Source: an uncultured Gemmatimonadota bacterium
GTDB lineage: Bacteria > Gemmatimonadota > Gemmatimonadetes > Longimicrobiales > Longimicrobiaceae
Reading direction: 5' to 3'
Assembly: GCA_902805735.1 (NCBI GenBank)
Contig: CADCTW010000179.1
Span: forward strand, 1 to 39,493
Length of the DNA stretch: 39,493 nucleotides
A program made the position numbers and the translations under genes. Below are positions 30,484 through 38,210 of the stretch, piece by piece. How positions within the stretch are numbered: the first letter of the stretch is position 1; each line of letters begins with the position of its first letter. The notes under the pieces are model-generated. The model had not been told where the DNA came from, did no database searches, and saw nothing but the letters and a program-made list of their open reading frames with translations.

Positions 30484-30528
30484 TACGACAGCTTGTAGTA
30501 CGCTAGTGCTGTCGCGGCGCCCCGTCAA
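30484..30528 (-). promoter_or_regulatory. autoregulated promoter of blaI-M56
   Basis: On the minus strand: -35 TTGACG (30528-30523), 17 bp, -10 TAGCGT (30505-30500), then TACTACAAGCTGTCGTA (30500-30484), a TACTAC-N5-GTMGTA dyad sharing one base with the -10. The spacer also resembles the 28790-28834 promoter (GGGRCGCCG, then CAGCRC). The identical geometry supports one repressor for both. Confidence 0.65.
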
Positions 30529-30622
30529 GGATCTTGGTGGGCCCGGATCCCGGGCAAATTCCTGCCGAGTCAGGTCCTCCGCCGCGAGTGCGAGGCTCCG
30601 CCGCCGTCCGGGAGACTCCCAA

Positions 30623-31000
30623 TCACACCCGGCGGGAATGCCGGCCGGCCACGTGCGAAACCGGGGCCGTGCGGCGTGGTCGATTACCCCCGGCCGAGCC
30701 GAGAAAGGACCGCGCGCGCGGCGTGCTACGCCATGAGGCCACGCCGGATTCACCCGGCGGGTACACGTGCAGCCGCAGGTTCGCCGGATCGACTGCCGCG
30801 CGCAACGTCCACCCCTCACACCGCGCCTGGATGCGCGCGGCCTGCGCGGCGAACGCGCGGGCATCTGCCTCATCGGCGGTCGTCCGGGCGGCCACCGGCA
30901 CGCCTGGCGCGAGATCCCGGCCACGCACTCCTCCTCGCCGATCCCACTCGCGCACCCTGAACGAGCGCTTCCGTTCCTTTCGCGCAACCGGCAAGACCAA
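30623..31000 (-). CDS. hypothetical protein, uncertain
   Basis: A 125-codon frame. Residues about 34-95 look protein-like (GRDLAPGVPVAARTTADEADARAFAAQAARIQ, then GWTLRAAVDPANLRLHVYPPGE), with helix-then-strand character and no signal peptide. The last 30 residues are low-complexity and Arg-rich. No ribosome site or family is evident. It could be a decayed gene. Confidence 0.35.
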   Translation of the reverse strand: MVLPVARKERKRSFRVREWDRRGGVRGRDLAPGVPVAARTTADEADARAFAAQAARIQARCEGWTLRAAVDPANLRLHVYPPGESGVASWRSTPRARSFLGSAGGNRPRRTAPVSHVAGRHSRRV

Positions 31001-31012
31001 TTACCCGAATCC

Positions 31013-31051
31013 GTGAACCGGTCCCGGGAACCCGCGGTATCTAGTTGTAGA
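31013..31051 (+). promoter_or_regulatory. promoter of the lone pilin gene, same type as the pilus locus
   Basis: GTGAACC (31013-31019), 12 nt, then CCGCGGTATCTA (31032-31043), four nt, then TAGA. This matches the pilM-side promoter at 19607-19645 in both sequence and spacing. The pilin start is about 45 bases downstream, preceded by a GAGGTG ribosome site. Confidence 0.6.
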
Positions 31052-31091
31052 CGCGGCTCCATTCCCGACCCCAACTCCCCGAGGTGCCATG

Positions 31092-31559
31092 ATGCAGCAC
31101 ATCCTCCGTCGTACCGCGCGCCGGGCCCGGCGCGGCTTCACCATGATCGAGCTGATCGCCGTGGTCGCGGTGATCGCCATCCTCGTGGGCGTCGCGCAGA
31201 TGAACTTCGGCCAGACCAAGGAAGACGCCTACCAGCGGGCCATGGAGAGCGACGCCAAGAACTTCATGACCGCGCAGGAGCAGCACTACAACCGCCACGA
31301 CCGGTACATGGCCACCGTGCAGGCCGTGGGCACGGCGGCGACCGCCACCGCCGGCAGCTTCCGCCTCTCCGACGACGTGGGCATCCGGGTCACCGGCGTC
31401 ACGCAGAGCGGCTACACCGCCGAGCTGGAGCACCGCAAGCTGAAGAAGATGAAGTGCGCCCTGAACTTCTCCACCACCAGCGGCGCGCGCGTGGTCTGCA
31501 CCGGCGGCCTCCCGGAGTCGGGGTGGACGGAGACCGGGTACACGTTCCAGAACAGCTAG
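31092..31559 (+). CDS. type IV pilin, PilA/GspG-like
   Basis: A 155-residue protein. Adjacent ATGs lie at 31089 and 31092; the second is better spaced from GAGGTG (31080-31085). The leader MQHILRRTARRARRG is cut before FTMIELIAVVAVIAILVGVA, with Glu at +5. The mature domain is small, with one Cys pair (MKCALNF...RVVCTGG) closing the C-terminal loop, as in major pilins. It stands alone 7 kb from pilQ but shares the promoter signature of the pilus operons, so it may be the fibre subunit. A GspG-type pseudopilin is the alternative. Confidence 0.87.
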   Translation: MQHILRRTARRARRGFTMIELIAVVAVIAILVGVAQMNFGQTKEDAYQRAMESDAKNFMTAQEQHYNRHDRYMATVQAVGTAATATAGSFRLSDDVGIRVTGVTQSGYTAELEHRKLKKMKCALNFSTTSGARVVCTGGLPESGWTETGYTFQNS

Positions 31560-31570
31560 GCTCACACGGA

Positions 31571-31616
31571 GACACGGAGGCACAGAGAAAAAGCCGGTTC
31601 TCCGTGCCTCCGTGTC
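31571..31616. repeat. CACAGAG-type hairpin repeat, CACGGAG variant
   Basis: The arms 31571-31589 and 31598-31616 pair with one mismatch. It lies between the convergent pilin stop (31559) and the metallopeptidase stop (31632), the same setting as the copies at 5003 and 38141. Paired CAC-A-GAG to CAC-G-GAG changes occur on both arms, keeping the stem. Confidence 0.85.
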
Positions 31617-31631
31617 CCGGCGCGGGATTCT

Positions 31632-33326
31632 TTACAGGTCCAGGACGTCGATTCCCTGCTCGAACACCACGTCCAGGGGGATGCCGGCGCCGTTCACCCG
31701 GTCCAGGTCACGGCGGAGCTGCGGGTCCACTACGCCGTAGCGCTCCATGAAGGCGCGCACCGCCGCGTGGTCGCCGTTCCCCTGCATGCGCAGGATCTCG
31801 GTGGCGAGCGCGTCCATCGCCGCCTGCATCCTGGGCATGTCCACCCGGTACGTGCCCGTGGCGGGGTCGCGCACGAAGGCTCCGCGCTCTTCCAGGAAGT
31901 GGAAGGTGGCCATGTTGGCCCGGCCGTGCGCGGACGACGCGCCGAAGCGCACCGAGCGGAAGATCCCGGCCAGGAAGGTGACGTAGTTGTTCTGGATGGC
32001 GGCGCCGCTCATCTCGCCGCGGCGGGCGAGCTGGGTGACCATGTAGAGGCCCAGCACGTCGGCCTTCTCCTCTTCGAGCCCGCTGGCCTGCTCGCGCAGC
32101 GCCTCGCGCACGGTGCCACGGCCGTTCACGGTGTTCTTGATCCCCAGCCCGTGCGCCACCTCGTGGAACATGGTGTTCTCGAAGAAGGCGTCGAAGGTGA
32201 CGTTGTTCACCTGGTCGGGGGCGATCAGCAGGCGCGCGATGGGGAGCATGATGGCGTCGAACTTGGCGCGCATCGCATTCTTGAGCTGCAGGCGGCGCGT
32301 GCCCTTGCGAAGCTGCACCTCCTCGTCGTTGGGGAGGTTGATGGCGATGGTCTTGGCGCCCGAGTTGGCCTGCCCCGCGTAGTACACGGCATCGTAGGCG
32401 TTCAGCTCGCTGTCCGTGCCCGGCGTTTCGCGCCTGTACTGCTCCGGCACCGGCAGCCCGCGCTGCAGCTCCGGGAGAAAGGCGGCGTAGCGCGCCAGGC
32501 GGCGGCTCCACGCCTGGTCCTTGACGAGCACGTACGCCTCGAAGGCGGCCTTGTAGCCGAAGAGGGCGTCCTCGTACGTCTCGATGGGCCCGATCACCAC
32601 GTCCAGGTTGTTGTCCTTCATGTCCAGCCACGCCAGGTCACTGGACTGGTAGTTGTCGTCCAGGAGCGCCTGCGAGCGCAGCTCCAGGTAGCGGCGCAGC
32701 GACGCCTGCGGAGCCAGCCCCGCCGCCTGCCGCAGCAGCAGCGCCGCCCGCCGCAGGTTGGGGGCGTACGCCACGTGGAAGGGCACCGCCACCAGGCGCC
32801 CGTTCTCCCGGCGCACCAGCGTGTACAGGCTGCGCAGCGAGTCGGCCCGCGCGCCGCCGCCGGCCACCGCGGCCTCGAACTCCGCCTTGGTCATGTCGGC
32901 CGGGTAAAAGCGCGCGCCCTCCGGCTTGGCGCCCGCCCCGGGGACGAACGGCGCGTCGCCGCGCAGCCGGTCCCACGGTCCGTAGTTGATCTCGGCGAAG
33001 CGTCGCGTGTGCGGGTCGCGCAGCGACTGGAGGAGCGAGTCGCGGCTGCCGTACGCCTGCAGCCAGAAGAGCTCGTCCATCTCGCGCGAGGCCTGGATGA
33101 GCAGCGGGATCATCTGCCGCTCGGCCGGCGACAGGCCGCTCAGCTCCGCGGTGAGGCGCACCGGCTTGTACGCGCCGACCCGGAGCGCCATCGAGTCCTG
33201 CGTGGCGGGCGCTGCGGCCGGCGTCGGCGCGGCCGGTGCCGGGCTTGCCGCGGGGGCGGCCGGAGCGCAGGCCGCGAGGAGAACGATGGCCAGGATGGGC
33301 CGTGGAATGGTCATGGGTACTCGCAT
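31632..33326 (-). CDS. lipoprotein metallopeptidase of the M49 (dipeptidyl-peptidase III) type
   Basis: A 564-residue protein from ATG 33326; ATG 33314 is also possible. The signal MTIPRPILAIVLLAAC has a lipobox, followed by an Ala/Pro linker, so it is lipid-anchored in the envelope. The zinc site HEVAHGLG (His388, Glu389, His392) is followed 25 residues on by EEEKADVLGLYM, the E-E-x-K/R-A-D/E motif giving the third ligand in M49. Spacing and the trailing GLG fit the HExxHG branch related to plant NUDT3-type proteins rather than the HELLGH form. It probably removes dipeptides from peptides outside the cytoplasm. It is a single gene ending at a hairpin. Confidence 0.82.
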   Translation of the reverse strand: MRVPMTIPRPILAIVLLAACAPAAPAASPAPAAPTPAAAPATQDSMALRVGAYKPVRLTAELSGLSPAERQMIPLLIQASREMDELFWLQAYGSRDSLLQSLRDPHTRRFAEINYGPWDRLRGDAPFVPGAGAKPEGARFYPADMTKAEFEAAVAGGGARADSLRSLYTLVRRENGRLVAVPFHVAYAPNLRRAALLLRQAAGLAPQASLRRYLELRSQALLDDNYQSSDLAWLDMKDNNLDVVIGPIETYEDALFGYKAAFEAYVLVKDQAWSRRLARYAAFLPELQRGLPVPEQYRRETPGTDSELNAYDAVYYAGQANSGAKTIAINLPNDEEVQLRKGTRRLQLKNAMRAKFDAIMLPIARLLIAPDQVNNVTFDAFFENTMFHEVAHGLGIKNTVNGRGTVREALREQASGLEEEKADVLGLYMVTQLARRGEMSGAAIQNNYVTFLAGIFRSVRFGASSAHGRANMATFHFLEERGAFVRDPATGTYRVDMPRMQAAMDALATEILRMQGNGDHAAVRAFMERYGVVDPQLRRDLDRVNGAGIPLDVVFEQGIDVLDL

Positions 33327-33396
33327 GATCGTGGGATGTGGGGGTGCGGCAGTTGAACCGCGAATCTCGCGCAGAGACACGGTGCAGCGGAGTTCC

Positions 33397-34308
33397 TCAG
33401 ACCGCGAGCGCATCCACTTCGGCGCGCTCGGATTCGGTCATGCGCCAGGCGCATGCGGCGGCGTTGGCGTGGAGCTGGGCGGCGGAGGTGGCTCCCGCGA
33501 TCACGGAGACGACCTCGCCGCGCGCCAGGAGCCAGGCGAAGGCAAGCTCCAGCAGCGTGTGCCCGCGCGCCTCGGCCCACTGCGCCAGCCGCTCCACGCG
33601 CTCCAGGTTCGCGTCCGAGAGTAGGTCGGCATAGCGCCCGCCGGTGGTGATGCGCGTGCCCTGCGGCGGCGGGGTGCCGCGGCGGTACTTGCCGGTGAGC
33701 AGCCCGCTGGCCAGGGGGAAGTAGGGGATGAAGCCCAGCCCCTGCCGCCGGCACTCGTCCAGCACGCCCTCCTCCGGGTCGCGGTGGAAGAGCGAGTACT
33801 CGTTCTGCACGCTTAGGAAGCGGGCGCCGGGGGCGGCGTCGCGGGCTTCGCGAAGCTGATCCACCGAGAAGTTGCTGCACCCGATCTCGACCACCTTTCC
33901 GGCGCGCACCAGCTCGTCGAGGGCACCCAGCGTCTCCGCGACGGGCACGGAGGGGTCGGGCGTGTGGAGCTGGTAGAGGTCGATGCGGTCGGTGCCCAGG
34001 CGGCGCAGGCTGTCCTCCACGGCGCGGCGGATGTAGTCCGGGTGCGCGCCGTGGCGCTCCTCGTCCATCTTCATCCCGAACTTTGTGGCGAGCACCACCT
34101 CGCCGCGGCGCGGCCCCAGGGCGCGCCCCACGTACTCCTCGCTCTGGCCCTTGCCGTAGATGTCCGCCGTGTCGAAGAAGTTGACCCCGGCGTCCAGCGC
34201 GGCGTGCACCACCTCGCGCGTCGTCTCCGCGTCCACGCGCGGCCCGAAGTTGTTGCAGCCGAGCCCCACCACCGATACGGCCAGCGAGCCGATGCTTCGT
34301 GTGTCCAC
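33397..34308 (-). CDS. aldo/keto reductase
   Basis: A 303-residue protein. The start is a GTG at 34308 with GGAG six nt upstream, since no ATG gives a sensible N-terminus (MDTRSIGSLAVSVVGLGCNNFG). The catalytic tetrad is visible: Asp46 and Tyr51 in FFDTADIYGKG, Lys76 in LATKFGMK and His115 in LYQLHTPD. The NADPH-binding tail segment ends VSVIAGATSAAQLHAN. It is a cytoplasmic NADPH-dependent carbonyl reductase of the broad Tas/YhdN-like group. The substrate cannot be told. Confidence 0.93.
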   Translation of the reverse strand: MDTRSIGSLAVSVVGLGCNNFGPRVDAETTREVVHAALDAGVNFFDTADIYGKGQSEEYVGRALGPRRGEVVLATKFGMKMDEERHGAHPDYIRRAVEDSLRRLGTDRIDLYQLHTPDPSVPVAETLGALDELVRAGKVVEIGCSNFSVDQLREARDAAPGARFLSVQNEYSLFHRDPEEGVLDECRRQGLGFIPYFPLASGLLTGKYRRGTPPPQGTRITTGGRYADLLSDANLERVERLAQWAEARGHTLLELAFAWLLARGEVVSVIAGATSAAQLHANAAACAWRMTESERAEVDALAV

Positions 34309-34369
34309 GTGCCTCTCCAGGTGCGGGATGCCGATGCGAGCGGGACGGTCGCTGCATGGCCGGGGCCAG

Positions 34370-34600
34370 CTATACGCCGCGCAGGTGGTTGTGGATGAAC
34401 TGGACGACCATCGCCCCCTCGCCCACGGCCGCGCCCACGCGCTTAACCGAGCCGGAGCGCACGTCGCCGGCAACGAACACGACGGGGACGCTGGTCTCCA
34501 GCAGGTAGCGAGGGCGGTCGAGCCGCCAATCCACCTTGCCGTCCAGCGCCGAGCCGGCCAGCACGAACCCCTTGTCGTCGCGCTGCACCACGCCCTCAAG
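34370..34600 (-). pseudogene. C-terminal fragment of a thioredoxin-reductase-like flavoprotein
   Basis: The frame reads LEGVVQRDDKGFVLAG, then RPRYLLETSVPVVFVAGDVRSGSVKRVGAAVGEGAMVVQFIHNHL. This is the last 75 or so residues of TrxB-like enzymes, including the FAD-binding GDVR motif. Homology stops at about 34600, just before the PadR stop at 34623. The NADPH domain and redox-active CxxC are absent. It is a deletion remnant that cannot be active. Confidence 0.82.
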
Positions 34601-34622
34601 TGTCCTGGCAGGTGGATGTGGA

Positions 34623-34949
34623 TCAGGTGACGCGGAGGATGGCCGCGACCGCGCCGGAGAAGCGCTCCCAGCTCTCCAGCTGCTCGGAAAGGTGGCTGCG
34701 CCCCGCCGTCGTTACCGAGTAAACCTTGGTGCGGCGCCCGCTCTCCGACTTTTCCCACGTGGCGCGCAGCAGTCCGCGCTGCTCCAGGCGGTACAGCGCC
34801 GGGTAGAGCGAGCCCGCATTCACGTTCAGCACGTCGTTGGAGATGGCCTGGATGCGCAGCGTCAGGTCGTACCCGTTCGTCGGCTCCGCCCGCAGCAGCT
34901 GGAGGACGATCAGCTCCAGCGTACCGGCGAGAAAGGAAGTGTTGCTCAT
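34623..34949 (-). CDS. PadR-family transcriptional regulator
   Basis: A 108-residue protein: FLAGTLELIVLQLLRAEPTNGYDLTLRIQ, VNAGSLYPALYRLEQRGLLRATWEKSESGRRTKVYSVTTAGRSHL, then a short dimerisation helix. It belongs to the PadR-s2 type. Genes of this type usually precede an ADOP permease, but here only a TrxB fragment follows, so its original target may have been deleted. Two direct repeats upstream are candidate binding sites. Confidence 0.93.
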   Translation of the reverse strand: MSNTSFLAGTLELIVLQLLRAEPTNGYDLTLRIQAISNDVLNVNAGSLYPALYRLEQRGLLRATWEKSESGRRTKVYSVTTAGRSHLSEQLESWERFSGAVAAILRVT

Positions 34950-34959
34950 CTGGCCTCTG

Positions 34960-35030
34960 CACTAGACAGTCAAGTGGTTTCGTGTACGATGAGCCCCCAC
35001 CACTAGGGTGTCAAGTGGAATCGTATAGTG
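34960..35030 (-). promoter_or_regulatory. paired direct repeats upstream of padR
   Basis: On the minus strand, GAWWCCACTTGACNNNCTAGTG occurs twice, 35022-35001 and 34981-34960, 41 bp apart (17 of 22 positions identical). The upstream copy contains a TTGACA -35. The downstream copy overlaps the expected start of transcription. The four-turn spacing suggests cooperative binding on one face. The role is inferred. Confidence 0.5.
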
Positions 35031-35206
35031 GGAGGGAGATGAAGACGTCCGGGGGACAGCCAGCGTTCGCCAGGTGAGCAAATGGATCGCCGTTAGAGCG
35101 TTTGGAGCCAACGGGTTGCACATCTTCTGCGGGGCAGTTGCGCACGTGATGCTTCTCGCTCTTATTCACCGCGGGGCGAGCGTCCGGCACACGTGGAGGG
35201 GCTCTG

Positions 35207-35593
35207 GTGAGAGAGATGTTCCTGTGGCCGCCCGTGCTGTGGGCGGCGCGAATGCTGCTGCTGGTCCTCATGGGTGGATCGGCGTGGATCTGCGCTCTCC
35301 TGCTGCTGCCGTTCCTGCGCTGGGTGCACATCAAGCAGCTCGCGCGAGGCAAGCTCCCGGTGGTCACGGAGGTAGGCGGCTCCGCCGAAGTGCTCGGCCA
35401 GAAGCTCGCGGCGAACGCCGTTCTGGACCGCCCCCTCCCCCATTCCGCAGACGCCGAACAGGAACGGGGCTTGCTCGCTTTCGACACGCGTTTGTCCACG
35501 CTGGAACAGGCGCAGCAGGAGCTGCGCGACGAGACAGCCCGCATGGTCGAGTTACTGAAGGTCGAAGCTGATCAACGGAGGGAAGATCGATGA
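35207..35593 (+). CDS. membrane-anchored coiled-coil protein of unknown function
   Basis: A 128-residue protein from a GTG with GGAGGG six nt before it. One long or two short hydrophobic segments (LWAARMLLLVLMGGSAWICALLLLPFL) are followed by a cytoplasmic part ending in a coiled coil (TRLSTLEQAQQELRDETARMVELLKVE). The layout resembles the gene at 25208. It overlaps the next gene by ATGA. No family is recognised. Confidence 0.7.
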   Translation: MREMFLWPPVLWAARMLLLVLMGGSAWICALLLLPFLRWVHIKQLARGKLPVVTEVGGSAEVLGQKLAANAVLDRPLPHSADAEQERGLLAFDTRLSTLEQAQQELRDETARMVELLKVEADQRREDR

Positions 35594-35838
35594 ACCAGGA
35601 GACGCGCGATGAGTTGGACGCCATCATCGCACGCATCAGGAATTCCGGACCCGATATGATCGCCATCGCGGAGTCGCGGGGGCGCCTCCACGAGATCATC
35701 CGAAGGAACGAGGAGCTCCGGGCGCTTCAGCGGGACATCTATATCGCCACCCAGGCACAGATCGCCGCGCAGGACGCCAGGAGAAGGCGGACGCTGTTCG
35801 AGCGCGTGTGCAACTGGCTGGACGTACCGGTTCCCTGA
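35590..35838 (+). CDS. small helical protein paired with the membrane coiled-coil protein
   Basis: An 82-residue protein, wholly helical and charged: RDELDAIIARIRNSGPDMIAIAESRGRLHEIIRRNEELRALQRD, ending LFERVCNWLDVPVP. GGAGG stands 8 nt before the ATG, and the start overlaps the previous stop. It has no membrane segment. The tight coupling suggests it binds the coiled-coil tail of its neighbour. Confidence 0.7.
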   Translation: MNQETRDELDAIIARIRNSGPDMIAIAESRGRLHEIIRRNEELRALQRDIYIATQAQIAAQDARRRRTLFERVCNWLDVPVP

Positions 35839-35857
35839 CCGGCGGCTTCACCCGGCC

Positions 35858-35900
35858 GCACAGAGATGAAGTCTCTGTGCCTCTGTGTCTCTGTGTGAGA
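35858..35900. repeat. CACAGAG-type hairpin repeat, shortened copy
   Basis: The stem GCACAGAGA/TCTCTGTGC (35858-35866 and 35872-35880) is only 9 bp because the left arm is cut short. The right-arm remainder CTCTGTGTCTCTGTGTGAGA follows. It begins 20 bases past the stop at 35838. Confidence 0.8.
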
Positions 35901-35949
35901 TGCCGTTATCTATTGGAACCCTCGCAACCGTCCCCAGGAGAGAGAGCCC

Positions 35950-36642
35950 ATGCCACGCGAGCGCACCTACGACGATGAGGAAATCCGCGAGATCTTCGCC
36001 GTGGCGGCGCGGAAGGGGCTGACGGACCCCCGGCCGGAGGGGGGCTCGCAGGGGCTCACCCTGGTGGAGCTCCAGGACATCGGGCGCGAGGCCGGGCTGG
36101 ACGGGGCCGAGGTGGCCCGTGCCGCGGCGGCCCTGGAAGCGCGCGCCCTCCAGGGGCCGGAGCGCACGTCGCTGGGCCTGCCGGTGGAGGTGACCCGCGT
36201 CGTCCCCCTGCCGAGAGCGCCCACGGACCCGGAGTGGGAACAGCTCGTGGCGGAGCTGAGGGCCACGTTCCGGGCCCGCGGACGCATGGTGTCGCAGGGC
36301 GGGCTGCGGGAGTGGGCTAACGGGAACCTCCACGCCTGCGTCGAGCCGAGCGGCAACGGGTACCGGCTCCGGCTCGGCACGGTGAAGGGAGACGCGGCTA
36401 CGCTGAACGCGTTCGGCGCCGCCGGGCTGTTCGCGGGAGCCGCCGCGCTGATCTCCGCCGCGATCGGCGGCGCGGCGCAGGACGTCATCGTCCCCGGGAT
36501 GATCGCCGCGTCGGGCATCGCCGCGTTCGGCGCCAACGTCCTCCGCCTCCCGCGCTGGGCCGACACGCGGCGCAGGCAGATGGACTTCATCGCCGCCCGC
36601 ATGAGCGCGATCATGGACGGCGATCCGCGTCTGCCCAGGTGA
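35950..36642 (+). CDS. two-helix membrane protein of unknown function
   Basis: A 230-residue protein with AGGAG nine nt before the start. The N-terminal helical part (YDDEEIREIFAVAARKG, LTLVELQDIGREAGLDGAEVARAAAALE) looks like a small regulatory or docking module. A beta-rich middle follows, then two membrane helices (LNAFGAAGLFAGAAALISAAIGG and VIVPGMIAASGIAAFGANVL) and a basic tail. It resembles uncharacterised proteins I associate with Gemmatimonadota, but no function is known. TATCTATT at about 35909 may be its -10. Confidence 0.75.
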   Translation: MPRERTYDDEEIREIFAVAARKGLTDPRPEGGSQGLTLVELQDIGREAGLDGAEVARAAAALEARALQGPERTSLGLPVEVTRVVPLPRAPTDPEWEQLVAELRATFRARGRMVSQGGLREWANGNLHACVEPSGNGYRLRLGTVKGDAATLNAFGAAGLFAGAAALISAAIGGAAQDVIVPGMIAASGIAAFGANVLRLPRWADTRRRQMDFIAARMSAIMDGDPRLPR

Positions 36643-37096
36643 CGCCCGGCGCTCGTCGGCTGCGGGGTAGCACCTGGCGGTGAACCGGGCCTTCGCCGCC
36701 GTGGGCCAGCCTCAGCGCCCCTCGACAGGCCAATCCCCGTACCCGCGCGGCAGCCACCCGATCCGCAACTGGGGCAATCGGGATCGTCAGGCCGCCGCAC
36801 CGCGCGGAGCGCCCACAGCCCGGGGTACGCAACTTCTTCTGGCGAGGGCGTGCCCGGAGTGGCATACGCTGAACGACCAACCAAGAATCGCCGGTGGCCT
36901 GGCAGTGTCGGCCGCTGAAGCGCTGCAGCTCCAGCCGAAGGCGAGGGAGGACTTCGGACTCGCCCGGACGGTCACCGTGCCAGGCATCCTCGACGACGGT
37001 GGCATCATGACTCCGGGATGCGCATCATGCAGCCATCCAGATCCACCATCGCGTCATCGAGAGTGGCAGCCGCCTGGCAGAGGAACAGAAGGCAAC
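36643..37096. other. intergenic region with no gene seen
   Basis: Open frames cross it, but none has protein-like sequence, a ribosome site or a known motif. No hairpin repeat of the common family is present. It may be debris of a lost gene. Confidence 0.35.
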
Positions 37097-37498
37097 ATGA
37101 ACAGAGTGAAGAACTGGCTTTCAAAAGCCGTCGTGGTGATCACGGTTGGCGGGATGAGCGGTTTCGTGGTGGCAGCGATGGTTGCGGCGGTCGGGATTTC
37201 GTTCCACGCGGTGCTTCGTTCCGAGTCGCCGATCTGGAGCTTGGGGGACCTCTACTTCGTGCTCGCGCTCGCGTCGGTCGTAGGCACCCCGGCTGGGGTG
37301 ATCGCCTTCGCGTTCGCGTATGCCACCGTTCTGCGCGGGCGGATCCGTGCACGCGAGCTGTCTACACCGGCAATCAGCACCTTCGCGGGCGGCGTTGCGG
37401 GATCGGCGATCCTCCTTCCGCTCGCCATCTTCGCGGCTCCACTCGCGTTCGCTCTGGGCTGCATGCTCCTGTCCAGACGCGCAGCGGCCGTGCGGTGA
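37097..37498 (+). CDS. multi-pass membrane protein of unknown function
   Basis: A 133-residue protein from ATG 37097 (AAGG upstream), MNRVKNWLSKAVVVITVGGMSGFVVAAMVAAVGISF. Hydrophobic stretches at about 11-35, 48-73 and 90-125 suggest four membrane helices with a basic loop RGRIRARE. The long frame open upstream is not protein-like. No family is recognised. Confidence 0.6.
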   Translation: MNRVKNWLSKAVVVITVGGMSGFVVAAMVAAVGISFHAVLRSESPIWSLGDLYFVLALASVVGTPAGVIAFAFAYATVLRGRIRARELSTPAISTFAGGVAGSAILLPLAIFAAPLAFALGCMLLSRRAAAVR

Positions 37499-37621
37499 TG
37501 CGCGCGGCTACGCAGACGGAGTGCTACTTGGAGTCTCGCCGGCGGCGGGCATGCTCGACGGCCGCGACTATCGCGCCGTGGTTAGGATGTCCACCTGATG
37601 TACCCTGTTGAATCTCTGAGC

Positions 37622-38140
37622 ATGACCGGCTACTTGCTCGTGTACGAAGCGCGGAACGCACCGCTCCTGGACTGGCCCACGGTCGCCGCCTGCGTCTTGA
37701 TGACTGCTGCCTGGGCCGTCTTCTGGGCAGTTGCACGGAAACGCTGGTCCAAGCCCGGCGCGGGCGAGCATTTACCGCGGGTGATCGATGTGATCGGTGT
37801 AGCCGGCCTGGTGCTGATCCCTGCCATTGGAATGATCGACGCAGCTCTCGCCCATCACCAGAACAGGATGCTCACGCGCGCGTTGGAGAACGGGACCTAC
37901 ACGCTTGTTGAGGGAGCCGTCCAAGATTTCGTCCCCGGGGACCGCGGAGCGCACCGCGATGAGCGGTGGACAGTGGAGAGTGGGGGGCAGGTCTACACCT
38001 ACGCGTACAGGTCGTCCTTCATCGTCCCCGGATTCCACCGGAGCGCGGGGCCCATTCGTCAGGGGCTTCGCGTGCGAATCGCGGACGTTCGTGGGTACAT
38101 TGCCCGGCTGGAAATCGAGGCCGGGGCCGCAAACCAGTAG
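37622..38140 (+). CDS. membrane protein with a C-terminal beta domain
   Basis: A 172-residue protein from ATG 37622; ATG 37598 would add eight residues. Two helices (TVAACVLMTAAWAVFWAVA and VIGVAGLVLIPAIGMIDAAL) precede a beta domain: TYTLVEGAVQDFVPGD, WTVESGGQVYTYAYRSSFIVPGFH, GPIRQGLRVRIADVRGYIARLEI. That pattern recurs in a common but uncharacterised bacterial family. The convergent polymerase gene lies across a hairpin repeat. Confidence 0.7.
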   Translation: MTGYLLVYEARNAPLLDWPTVAACVLMTAAWAVFWAVARKRWSKPGAGEHLPRVIDVIGVAGLVLIPAIGMIDAALAHHQNRMLTRALENGTYTLVEGAVQDFVPGDRGAHRDERWTVESGGQVYTYAYRSSFIVPGFHRSAGPIRQGLRVRIADVRGYIARLEIEAGAANQ

Positions 38141-38207
38141 GGCTCACGCAGAGGCACATAGGCGCGAAGATCATTTCTTCTCTGTGCCTCTGTGTCTCTG
38201 TGTGAGC
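38141..38207. repeat. CACAGAG-type hairpin repeat, diverged copy
   Basis: GGCTCAC...GAGGCACA...GAAGA on the left pairs imperfectly with TCTTCTCTGTGCCTC...GTGAGCC on the right. It begins right after the stop at 38140 and ends 4 bp before the convergent polymerase stop at 38211. The left arm has decayed more than the right. Confidence 0.8.
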
Positions 38208-38210
38208 CAT

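Noticed and set aside
36643..37096. N-terminal extension of the membrane protein at 37097
   Set aside because: The open frame upstream is Pro/Arg-rich without protein character, and the ATG at 37097 has a ribosome site and gives the first membrane helix.
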